Source of the DNA: a virus
Direction: 5' to 3' (one strand)
DNA: 27,245 bases
IMG/VR virus record: IMGVR_UViG_3300048833_000262
Coordinates: 1 to 27,245 of that record
Made by a program: the position numbers and the translations under genes. A model generated the notes under the pieces. The model searched no databases. It saw only the letters and a list, made by a program, of their open reading frames with translations, and was not told where the DNA came from. Of this stretch, positions 9,127 through 16,702 are shown in pieces. Position 1 is the first letter of the stretch. Each line of letters starts with the position of its first letter.

Positions 9127-11541
9127 ATGGCCGCGAGCAACTACGACGACGTCCTCAGCCAACTCCACGCCGCCGGCCTGATCGTCGACCGCCTCGAGGT
9201 CACCGGCAAGATCGTCCGCTGCAAAGTCGAGGGCGATCGCGAAAAACGCGGCTGGTACAGCCTCCACGAATTCACCACCAGCCGGAATGACGTCCTGATC
9301 GTCGGCAGCTACGGCCAGTGGCGCGGCGCGGAGAACTTCGCCCAGCGCATCGAGCTCAAGTCCCAGAAGATGGACCCGGTCGAAGCCGCCGCGCTGAAGC
9401 GCCGCCTGGCCGATGACCGCAAGGCCGCGGACGCTGCCCAGGCCGCCACCCACAAGCGCGCCGCCGAAGCCGCCAGCCTCATGTGGGCGAAGCTCTCCGA
9501 AGACGGAGACTCCGATTACCTCGCCGCGAAGAAGGTGCAGGGCTACGGCCTGCGCTACTCGCCGCGCGGCGGCGCTGTGCTGCCGGTGCTGGACACGCAA
9601 GGCCGGATCCACGGCCTGCAGATCCTGCGCACGCCGGCCGCCGCGGAACGCGAGAGGAAACCCGCCAAGGAATTCTGGCCGAAGGGCGTGGCGAAGAAGG
9701 GCCACTTCCACCTGATCGGCAGTCCCGCGTGGATCGTGCTGATCGCCGAGGGCTACGCCACCGCCGCCTCCCTGCACGCGGCCACCGGACACCCGGTGGC
9801 CGTTGCGTTCGATGCCGGCAATCTGGCGCCCGTCGCCGACGCCCTGCGCAAGCGCTACCCGCAGACCAAGATACTGCTGTGCGCCGACAACGACGACCTC
9901 GGCAAGTGCCGCCACGACGACTGCCGCGGGCGCGTCGCCCTGGCGCAGCACCCGGTGGAATGCCCGCACTGCGGCAAGGAACACGGCTACACCAACGCCG
10001 GCGTGGGCGCCGCCAGCAGCGCGGCGCTCGCGGTGAAGGGCGGCTGGGTCGCGCCCACCTTCGCGGATCCGGACGCGCGCATCGCCGCCTACCTCGAGCG
10101 CGGCAGCAAGCCCACCGACTTCAACGACCTCCACGTCGACGAAGGCCTGCACGTCGTGCGCGTGCAGGTGGAGGCCCACCTCACGGCATTGCGCTGGAAC
10201 CCCAAGGTTCCCACTGCGGCGGCCACCACCACCAGCGGGGGAGGGGCGCCGCTGCGCCCGATCGAAACCACGCAAGAGTTGATGGAGCGCTTCGCGCTGG
10301 TGGCCAGCACGCCGGTCGCCGTGTTCGATCGCCAGGAGCATCGCCTGCGCACGCTCGCGGACATGCGGGAGATGTGCACGTTCAAGTGGGTGCACCGCGG
10401 CTGGTCGGAATCCACCGAACGCCAGATCGTGCGCGACAGCGAAGTCGGCTTCGATCCCACCGGCCAGGACACCAGCGTCACCTGCAACCTCTACGCCGGC
10501 TGGCCCACGGTACCGAAGGAAGGCAGCTGCGAGCGCCTGCTGGATCTGCTGCGCTACATGTGCAGCGAGGACCGCAATCCCGCGGCGCTCTATCAATGGT
10601 TGCTGCGCTGGATCGCCTATCCCATCCAGCACCCCGGCGCGAAGATGAAGACCACGCTGGTCCTGCACGGCCCGCAGGGCGCCGGCAAGAACCTGTTCTT
10701 CGAAGCGGTGATGAAGATCTACGGCGAGTACGGCGACGTGCTCGACCAGGCCGCGGTGGAAGACAAGTTCAACGATTGGGCATCGCGCAAGCTCTTCATG
10801 ATCGCGGACGAAGTGGTGGCGCGCTCCGGCGCGTACCACATCAAGAACCAGCTGAAGTCCCTGATCACCGGGGACCGGATCCGCATCAACCCGAAGAACA
10901 TGGCCGCGCACTGGGAACGCAACCACCTCAACCTGGTGTTCCTCTCCAACGAATCCATGCCGGTGGTCATCGAAGAGGATGATCGCCGCCACTGCGTGGT
11001 GTGGACGCCAGGCAAGGAATCGCGCGAGTACTACCAGAAGGTCATGGCGGAGATCGCCGCCGGCGGCGTCGCCGCGCTGCATCACTACCTGCTGCACATG
11101 GACCTGGGCGACTTCGACAACGGCACCCTCCCGCCGAAGACCGAGGCGAAGCAGGAGCTGATCAAGCTCGGCCTGGACAGCCCGGTCCGCTTCTACGACG
11201 AGCTGATGCTCGAAGAGATCCCGAAGGTCGATCCCATGCCGGGGCTCACCACGGACTGGTACCAGCTCTACAGGACATGGTGCGCCAAGCACGGCTACCA
11301 CATGGCGCCAGAGGCGAAGTTCGTCATCGCCCTCACCCGGCAGCGCGGTGTGCAGAAGCTGCGCAAGCGCTACACCCCGGGGGCCGAGGAGCGCGGGCCC
11401 CACTGGTTCCTGTTCCTGGGCGCCGCCAATCCGCCTGAAGGGCAAAGCCAGGCGAACTGGCTCGGCACCTGTTACGCCCGCGTGCGCGAGCAGCTCGAGG
11501 ACTACAAGGGCCGCCCGCAGGGCGCCGGAGGTGGCGCGTGA
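9127..11541 (+). CDS. P4-alpha-like primase-helicase, 804 aa
   Basis: The N-terminal half carries a TOPRIM domain: Glu208 in LIAEGYATA and the acidic CADNDD motif from Asp254. Between them and the linker is a cysteine-rich insert (CRHDDCRG and CPHCGKEHG), a probable zinc finger. The C-terminal half is an SF3-type helicase of the phage DUF5906 kind, with Walker A HGPQGAGKN (about residues 514-522), Walker B region MIADEVV, and a motif-C-like LNLVFLSNES. The last 100 residues (TTDWYQLYRTWCAKHGYHMA onward) look like a winged helix for origin recognition. It should prime and unwind phage DNA, probably starting at the iteron cluster just downstream. Start ATG is 1 nt after the previous stop. Confidence 0.93.
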   Translation: MAASNYDDVLSQLHAAGLIVDRLEVTGKIVRCKVEGDREKRGWYSLHEFTTSRNDVLIVGSYGQWRGAENFAQRIELKSQKMDPVEAAALKRRLADDRKAADAAQAATHKRAAEAASLMWAKLSEDGDSDYLAAKKVQGYGLRYSPRGGAVLPVLDTQGRIHGLQILRTPAAAERERKPAKEFWPKGVAKKGHFHLIGSPAWIVLIAEGYATAASLHAATGHPVAVAFDAGNLAPVADALRKRYPQTKILLCADNDDLGKCRHDDCRGRVALAQHPVECPHCGKEHGYTNAGVGAASSAALAVKGGWVAPTFADPDARIAAYLERGSKPTDFNDLHVDEGLHVVRVQVEAHLTALRWNPKVPTAAATTTSGGGAPLRPIETTQELMERFALVASTPVAVFDRQEHRLRTLADMREMCTFKWVHRGWSESTERQIVRDSEVGFDPTGQDTSVTCNLYAGWPTVPKEGSCERLLDLLRYMCSEDRNPAALYQWLLRWIAYPIQHPGAKMKTTLVLHGPQGAGKNLFFEAVMKIYGEYGDVLDQAAVEDKFNDWASRKLFMIADEVVARSGAYHIKNQLKSLITGDRIRINPKNMAAHWERNHLNLVFLSNESMPVVIEEDDRRHCVVWTPGKESREYYQKVMAEIAAGGVAALHHYLLHMDLGDFDNGTLPPKTEAKQELIKLGLDSPVRFYDELMLEEIPKVDPMPGLTTDWYQLYRTWCAKHGYHMAPEAKFVIALTRQRGVQKLRKRYTPGAEERGPHWFLFLGAANPPEGQSQANWLGTCYARVREQLEDYKGRPQGAGGGA

Positions 11542-11548
11542 CCGGGCG

Positions 11549-11809
11549 TGTGCGGGGTGTGCGGGGTCTGTGCACCCACCTGTGCGGGGTCGAAACCCGC
11601 GCCGCCATTGGCTTGTGCGGGGTGTGCGGGGTCTCGCCTAACGCGGGCGCGCACACGCGAAGCCGCGCCGCCGCCGCCATCCGCCCACGCTCGCGCAATC
11701 GTGCGCACACACGCACACCCCCGCACACCCCGCACGCCCCGCACAACGCAAGCGTGGCGCGGGTTTCGTCTGTGCGGGGTCGCAAGCGGCACCCCGCACA
11801 CCCCGCACA
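11549..11809. repeat. Iteron cluster, 11 copies of a 9-mer (candidate origin)
   Basis: TGTGCGGGG occurs on the + strand at 11549, 11558, 11581, 11614, 11623 and 11771. Its complement CCCCGCACA occurs at 11719, 11728 (last base G), 11737, 11792 and 11801. Neighbours are often exactly 9 bp apart, head to tail. The region 11542-11878 holds no convincing gene; its open frames translate to low-complexity Cys/Gly/Val or Pro/His repeats. It directly follows the primase-helicase gene, as the P4 origin repeats relate to the alpha protein system, so an origin is inferred. Confidence 0.7.
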
Positions 11810-11878
11810 GCCATGCTCGCGCGCACGCGTCTGTCCTCTTTTCCTTGTTCCCCGAGAGGAAGGAAGGGGAGGCAACCC

Positions 11879-12481
11879 ATGAAGGCCGCCCGCAAGCCGG
11901 TCACCCTGAAGGCCTTCGCCCGGATCCTGGACCGGTCCCCCAGCTACATCACCGAGCTGAAGGCCGCAGGCCGCCTTGTCCTCACCGATGACGGCAAGGT
12001 CGACGTCGACGCGTCCCTGGCGCTGATCAAGGCCACCGCAGACCCGGCGAAGGACGGCGTGCGCGCCCGCCATGCCGCCTCACGCGAGGGGAGTGGGGCG
12101 GTCGCCCCGCCCGCGGCGCCAGAACGCGACGAAGCGCCGGACAGCACGCCGCAGACGTACCCGCCCGCGGGCGATCGCATCGGCAGCACCTACCAGGCCA
12201 GCCGCGCCGTGCGCGAGCGCTACCTGGCCATGGAAGCCAAGCGCGCCTACGAGGTCGCCATCGGCAAGCTGCTGGACGCAGGCGAGGTGCAGACCGTGGT
12301 GGCCAGCGCCACCACCAGCCTGCGCACCGCGCTGGAAAACCTGCCCACGCGGCTAGCGCCAGAGCTCGCCGCCATCACCGACGAAGCCAAGACCCGCGGC
12401 CTGCTGGCGGAAGCCATCGCCAACGTCCTGGCGGATCTCTCGCGTCAATTCGACGCCCTCTCCCGACAGGCCTCGCCATGA
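11879..12481 (+). CDS. Phage terminase small subunit, Nu1-like, 200 aa
   Basis: ATG 11879 has GGGGAGG 6 nt upstream. The N-terminus is an HTH of the Nu1 kind (VTLKAFARILDRSPSYITEL, then KAAGRLVLTDDGKVDVDASL), a Pro/Ala-rich linker covers residues about 70-105, and a C-terminal helical region (RYLAMEAKRAYEVAIGKLLD and beyond) would oligomerise and contact the large subunit. It binds packaging sites and recruits TerL. The stop overlaps the methyltransferase start as ATGA. The large subunit is two genes downstream, consistent with the role. Confidence 0.85.
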   Translation: MKAARKPVTLKAFARILDRSPSYITELKAAGRLVLTDDGKVDVDASLALIKATADPAKDGVRARHAASREGSGAVAPPAAPERDEAPDSTPQTYPPAGDRIGSTYQASRAVRERYLAMEAKRAYEVAIGKLLDAGEVQTVVASATTSLRTALENLPTRLAPELAAITDEAKTRGLLAEAIANVLADLSRQFDALSRQASP

Positions 12482-13857
12482 ATGCCATCGCCATGCCCGC
12501 CGCCATCGAGCACCTGCCCATCGATGCGCTGGTCCCCTACGCCCGCAACAGCCGCACCCACTCCGATGCGCAGGTGGCGCAGGTGGCCGCCAGCATCCGC
12601 GAGTTCGGCTTCACCAACCCGGTGCTGATCGATGATGCCGGCGGGATCATCGCCGGCCACGGTCGCGTCATGGCGGCGCGCAGCGTGGGATTGGACACCG
12701 TGCCATGCATCCGCTTGGGCCACCTGTCCGAGGCGCAGCGCCGGGCCTACGTGATCGCCGACAACAAGCTGGCACTCAACGCGGGCTGGGATGAAGCATT
12801 GCTCGCCGCCGAGCTGCGCGACCTGGCCGGCTTCGAGTTCGACCTGAATCTCACCGGCTTCATGGGCGACGAGATCGACGCGCTGCTGGCATCCGAGGAT
12901 GCGCGTGCATCGCGCTCCGACAAGGACCCTGACGAAGCACCAGCGCCTGCAGCGCGTGAAGTCAGTCGCCCCGGCGAAGTGTGGATCCTCGGCAAACACC
13001 GCCTCGGCTGTCTGGACGGCACCGACGCCGCCGCCTGGCCCAAAGTCATGCGCGCCGACAAGGCCGCCGTCTGCTGGACCGATCCCCCCTACAACGTCGC
13101 CTACGTCGGCGAGGCGGGGAGCATCGACAACGACGACATGTCGGACGCCGATTTCCTCGAGTTCCAGCGCACCCTGTTGCGCAACGTGGCCGCGGTCATG
13201 AAGTCGGGCGCCGCGATCTACGTCGCCCATGCCGATAACGGCGAGACCGGGATCTCCTTTCGGCGCGCCTTCATCGACGCTGGATTCAAGCTGGCGGCGT
13301 GCCTGGTCTGGCGCAAGGATTCGCTGGTGATGGGTCGCGCTGACTACCAGTGGATCCACGAGCCGATCCTGTACGGCTGGAAGACAGGCGCGGGTCACAC
13401 CTGGCACGGTGGGCGCAAGCAAGTCTCGCTGACTGCGCTTGGCAGCTCGGAGTCGCCATTCGTCCAGTTGCCGGACGGCCGCTGGAAGATCGAGATCGGC
13501 GAAGAGATCCTGATCGTCGACGGATCCGCCACCGTCGAATGGGTGGAGGGGTCCGTGCTCCGGGAGGTGCGCCCGAAGCGCAACGACCTGCACCCCACCA
13601 TGAAGCCGGTTGCGCTGATCGAGCGGATGCTGCGCAACAACGCCAAGCCCGGCCAGGTGGTGATCGATCCCTGCGGCGGCTCCGGGTCCACGCTCATCGC
13701 AGCCGAGCGCCAGGGCATGAGCGCCCGCCTGCTGGAAATCTCCCCGCGATTTGTCGACGTGATCATCCGCCGCTGGCAGGAATTCTCGGGGGGGGGGGCA
13801 ACGTTGGAGGGCGACGGCCGCACCTTCGCGCAGATCGCGGCGGAGCGGGGCGCCTGA
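12478..13857 (+). CDS. ParB-like/N4-N6 DNA methyltransferase fusion, 459 aa
   Basis: Residues about 10-105 form a ParB/Sulfiredoxin-like domain with GGIIAGHGRVMAA. The methyltransferase follows: motif IV TDPPYNV (Asp202) precedes motif I DPCGGSGST (Asp397), the beta-class order of N6-adenine or N4-cytosine enzymes, with the target recognition region between. It probably modifies phage DNA to evade host restriction or mark packaging sites. An uninterrupted run of 11 G (13788-13798) lies in the codons for EFSGGGATLE near the C-terminus; a one-base change would replace the last 20 or so residues. Sits between the two terminase genes, with an ATGA start overlap. Confidence 0.9.
   Translation: MNAIAMPAAIEHLPIDALVPYARNSRTHSDAQVAQVAASIREFGFTNPVLIDDAGGIIAGHGRVMAARSVGLDTVPCIRLGHLSEAQRRAYVIADNKLALNAGWDEALLAAELRDLAGFEFDLNLTGFMGDEIDALLASEDARASRSDKDPDEAPAPAAREVSRPGEVWILGKHRLGCLDGTDAAAWPKVMRADKAAVCWTDPPYNVAYVGEAGSIDNDDMSDADFLEFQRTLLRNVAAVMKSGAAIYVAHADNGETGISFRRAFIDAGFKLAACLVWRKDSLVMGRADYQWIHEPILYGWKTGAGHTWHGGRKQVSLTALGSSESPFVQLPDGRWKIEIGEEILIVDGSATVEWVEGSVLREVRPKRNDLHPTMKPVALIERMLRNNAKPGQVVIDPCGGSGSTLIAAERQGMSARLLEISPRFVDVIIRRWQEFSGGGATLEGDGRTFAQIAAERGA
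13788..13798 (+). repeat. Poly-G tract (G11) inside the methyltransferase gene
   Basis: Eleven consecutive G at codons encoding SGGGA. Such tracts slip during replication and can switch a gene; a shift would move the stop to about 13865, into the start of the large terminase gene. The run also makes assembly error possible. Confidence 0.85.
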
Positions 13858-13861
13858 CCGC

Positions 13862-15823
13862 ATGACCGCTGCTGCCGCCCCGCGCATCAATGCCGCTATC
13901 GCCCGCGCCCTGGCGCCGCGCAAGCCGCTGACCGTGTCGCAGTGGGCGGACGCCAACCGCGTGATCTCCAGCAAAGAGTCATCGATGCCCGGGCAGTGGC
14001 GGACGTCCACCGTGCCCTACCTGCGCGAGCCCATGGACGCGCTTTCGTCACGCAGCACCGTGCACGAGGTGGTGCTGAAGTTCCCCATCCAGTCGGCCAA
14101 GACGGCCGCCGCGCAGAACGTCATCGGCTACACCATGGACCACGACCCCTGTCCGGTCATGGTTTGCCTGCCGGGCGAAGTCTCCATGGGCAAGTGGGTG
14201 GCGCAAAAGCTCAACCCGCTGCTCGACGAGACGCCGGTGGTCCGCACCGCACTGTCCAGCGTTGCCAGCCGCGACAGCAGCAACCAGCGATTCTTCAAGG
14301 ACTTCGCCGGCGGCCAGCTCTACATCGAACACGCCGGCAGTCCGCAGCGCCTGAAGTCGACCAGCGTCCGCAAGCTGATCGTGGACGAGATCGATGAATT
14401 CGCCACCGCCATGCGCAGCGGCGACGATCCGGTCGCGCTGCTCGAGGGCCGCACGTCCGCATTCCCCGCGAATCACCAGCGCCTGTTCATCAGCACGCCA
14501 TCGCTGACCGGCGTGTCCCGCATCGACGCGCTCTACGATCGCTCCGACCGCCGCCGCTACTACGTCGCCTGCCCGGACTGCGATCACAAGCAACCGCTCG
14601 AATGGAACGGCCTGCACTGGACGCCGGATGCCAGCCACTGCTGGTACGTCTGTCGGGAATGCGGCGTCATGATCGAAGAGCACCACAAGCCGCACATGAT
14701 CGCGGATGCGGATCGCCGGGCACTCGCCGGCGAGCCTGGCATCGGATGGGTGCCTGAGAATCCTGGCGCGCGGTCGCGCGGCTACACCATCAACTGCCTG
14801 TACTACAGCTTCGGCCTTGGTCCGCGTTGGCTGGACCTGGTGCACATGTGGCGGGACGCGCAGAACGACCCCGCCAAGCTGAAGACCTTCATCAATGACC
14901 GGCTCGCGGAATCGTGGGAAGACCCCGCCATGCGCGCCGTCAAGCACAACCTGGTGGCGGACCGCGCGGAGCCGCTGCCGCTCCGCCCGGTGCCGGCGTG
15001 GGTGCTGGCGTGCACGGTGGGCATCGACACGCAGGACAACCGCCTGGCCGTGCAGATCCTCGGCTGGGGCCGCGGCCTGACCTGCTGGCCGGTCGACTAC
15101 ATCGAACTCCCCGGCGACCCCGCCGAAGCCGACGTCTGGACCGCGCTGGTCGACCTGCTCTCGCGCCCGGTGGATCGCATCGACGGCGCCAGCCTGCGCG
15201 TGGATGCTGGCCTCATCGACATCGGCGGCCACCGCACGGAAGCGGTGAAGGCCTTCGTGCGCGGCAAGCTGGTGCGGCGCCTGATGGCCGGCTTCGGCGC
15301 CACCGCCAACAACGCCGCCGTGCTGGGCAAGGGCAAGCTGGTCGACATCAACTGGCGCGGCCTGTCGGACAAGCGCGGCGTGCACATCCACCAGGTGGGC
15401 ACCGTCGCCATCAAGCACCTGCTCTACAGCTGGCTCAGCAGCGACGCCGACAAGCAACCAGACGCCCGCCGCCTGCGCTTCAGCGAAGAACTCAACGCGG
15501 ATTACTTCGGCGGCCTGGTCGCGGAGACCTACAACCCCAGCAAGAACCGCTTCGAGAAGCGCCGCGGCGGCCCCCGCAACGAACCGCTGGACACGTGGGT
15601 GTACGGCTACGCCGCCACCCACCACCCCGAACTGCGCCTGCACCGCTGGACCAAGGCGGACTGGGACAGGCGGGAGGCCGCGCTACTGGCGCAGGCCGGG
15701 CAAGACCGCAGTGATTCCCGTGAAACATCATCAGGGCCAGACCATGACCAAGACGCGCCGGCAGCACTCATCGACAAGCCTCGCCAGCAACGACGCGGGC
15801 GCGGCTTCGCCACCAGCTGGTGA
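13862..15823 (+). CDS. terL: Phage terminase large subunit, GpA family, 653 aa
   Basis: ATPase features are visible: a deviant Walker A FPIQSAKT (74-81), Walker B LIVDEIDE (172-179), and the motif FISTPS (209-214). A zinc-ribbon-like insertion has CPDC (237-240) and CWYVCREC (260-267). The C-terminal nuclease domain holds GIDTQDN (Asp389) and VDAGLID. This is the GpA/lambda-type packaging motor that cuts and translocates DNA into proheads. The start follows the methyltransferase stop by 4 nt. The basic C-terminal tail (KPRQQRRGRGF) overlaps a second gene in another frame, 15744-15823. Confidence 0.95.
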   Translation: MTAAAAPRINAAIARALAPRKPLTVSQWADANRVISSKESSMPGQWRTSTVPYLREPMDALSSRSTVHEVVLKFPIQSAKTAAAQNVIGYTMDHDPCPVMVCLPGEVSMGKWVAQKLNPLLDETPVVRTALSSVASRDSSNQRFFKDFAGGQLYIEHAGSPQRLKSTSVRKLIVDEIDEFATAMRSGDDPVALLEGRTSAFPANHQRLFISTPSLTGVSRIDALYDRSDRRRYYVACPDCDHKQPLEWNGLHWTPDASHCWYVCRECGVMIEEHHKPHMIADADRRALAGEPGIGWVPENPGARSRGYTINCLYYSFGLGPRWLDLVHMWRDAQNDPAKLKTFINDRLAESWEDPAMRAVKHNLVADRAEPLPLRPVPAWVLACTVGIDTQDNRLAVQILGWGRGLTCWPVDYIELPGDPAEADVWTALVDLLSRPVDRIDGASLRVDAGLIDIGGHRTEAVKAFVRGKLVRRLMAGFGATANNAAVLGKGKLVDINWRGLSDKRGVHIHQVGTVAIKHLLYSWLSSDADKQPDARRLRFSEELNADYFGGLVAETYNPSKNRFEKRRGGPRNEPLDTWVYGYAATHHPELRLHRWTKADWDRREAALLAQAGQDRSDSRETSSGPDHDQDAPAALIDKPRQQRRGRGFATSW

Positions 15824-16106
15824 ACTGCCCTACAGCGAGACGGATCTGGTGGCGGACATCCTCTACCGGATGACGCAGCTGGTGCCGGTGTCGCCGGCCG
15901 TGGTGGTGGCGGTGGAACACGAAGTGCGGCGGGACTGGGGCGGTGGGCGTCACTACGTGGCCAAGATCGGGGAGTGCGGCAAGCAACAGCTGGCCGCGCG
16001 TGATCGCCAGATCCGCGCGGACGCCAACCGCGGGGAAAGCGACACCCTGCTGGCCAGCCGCTACGGCATCTCGATCCGCCGCATCCAGCAGATCCTCGGG
16101 CGCTGA
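15744..16106 (+). CDS. Mor-like transcription regulator, 120 aa
   Basis: Starts within the end of the large terminase gene in another frame; ATG 15744 is preferred, GTG 15711 is possible. The first 25 residues are Ser/Ala-rich. The rest matches the Mor/Martha pattern: DILYRMTQLVPVSPAVVVAV, EVRRDWGGGRHYVAKIGECG, then RADANRGESDTLLASRYGIS and IRRIQQILGR as a C-terminal HTH. Mor is a late-middle activator of phage Mu. This protein lies directly before the first copy of the 28-bp stem-loop element and the head gene block, so it may activate or modulate late genes; inference. Confidence 0.78.
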   Translation: MTKTRRQHSSTSLASNDAGAASPPAGELPYSETDLVADILYRMTQLVPVSPAVVVAVEHEVRRDWGGGRHYVAKIGECGKQQLAARDRQIRADANRGESDTLLASRYGISIRRIQQILGR

Positions 16107-16108
16107 TC

Positions 16109-16136
16109 CGGAAACGGTTTGCCTTACTCATTTCCG
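16109..16136 (+). promoter_or_regulatory. 28-bp stem-loop element, copy 1
   Basis: CGGAAACG, then GTTTGCCTTACT, then CATTTCCG: a near-palindromic stem with a conserved 12-nt loop, one mispair in this copy. It lies in the gap between the Mor-like gene and the next CDS (16160). The same element recurs at 21825. Confidence 0.72.
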
Positions 16137-16159
16137 AAAACGCGGCCACGCTGGCCAGC

Positions 16160-16702
16160 ATGACCGACCTCCCCACTTCGATTCCCGTCGAGCTTCGTGC
16201 CGGGGATACGATCCGCTGGCGTCGCAGCCTTCCGGACCATCAAGCCACCGCTGGCTGGGTCCTGGCGTACGCGCTGATCACCACCACCTCGGTGCACAGC
16301 ATCGCCACCACGGCGGACGGCGCGGACCACGTGGCGGAGGCGCTGGCCGCAGACACGGACAGCTGGCCGCCCGGCGCGGCGCAGCTGGTGGAGTACGCCA
16401 CCAACGGCACGGACCGGGTCACCCTCAACAGCCTGCCGGTGCGCGTGTTGCCGGACCTCGCCGCCGCAAGCGCCGGCGCCGATCTGCGCAGCCACGCGCG
16501 CAAGGTGCTGGACGCCATCGAAGCCTGGCTGGAATCGCGCGCCCCGGTCGCCGGCACGCTGGAAATCGCCGGCCGCCGCATCCAGCACTACCCGCTGGAG
16601 GAACTGCTGGCGCTGCGCTCCCGCTACCGCGCGGAGGTCGCGCGTGAAGAGGCCGCCGCCGCCGGCAACCGCCCGTCGCGCCTGCTGGTGCGCTTCGGAT
16701 GA
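16160..16702 (+). CDS. Phage structural or head-joining protein, 180 aa, gpW position
   Basis: ATG 16160, with no strong Shine-Dalgarno, starts MTDLPTSIPVELRAGDTIRW. LRAGDTIRWRRSLPDHQATA is followed by a beta-rich domain and by DLRSHARKVLDAIEAWLESR and AGRRIQHYPLEELLALRSRY. The position between large terminase and portal is that of lambda gpW, but this protein is more than twice as long. I recall related proteins of this length in Pseudomonas phages, annotated hypothetical. The charged C-terminal helices may interact with the portal. Ends in an ATGA overlap with the portal gene. Confidence 0.72.
   Translation: MTDLPTSIPVELRAGDTIRWRRSLPDHQATAGWVLAYALITTTSVHSIATTADGADHVAEALAADTDSWPPGAAQLVEYATNGTDRVTLNSLPVRVLPDLAAASAGADLRSHARKVLDAIEAWLESRAPVAGTLEIAGRRIQHYPLEELLALRSRYRAEVAREEAAAAGNRPSRLLVRFG

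Noticed and set aside
8649-9140. - strand ORF before the primase, faintly reminiscent of Ash-type leader peptides
   Set aside because: Opposite to the operon, Arg/Ser-rich, no start signal; the resemblance could not be supported.
9103-11445. Large - strand frame (780 aa) opposite the primase-helicase; similar frames at 12445-14010, 14048-15643, 16624-18687 and 21840-23915
   Set aside because: Typical high-GC shadows; the + strand proteins have clear domains and motifs.
11538-11882. + ORF over the iteron cluster (114 aa)
   Set aside because: Its sequence is a translation of the 9-mer repeats and low-complexity residues.
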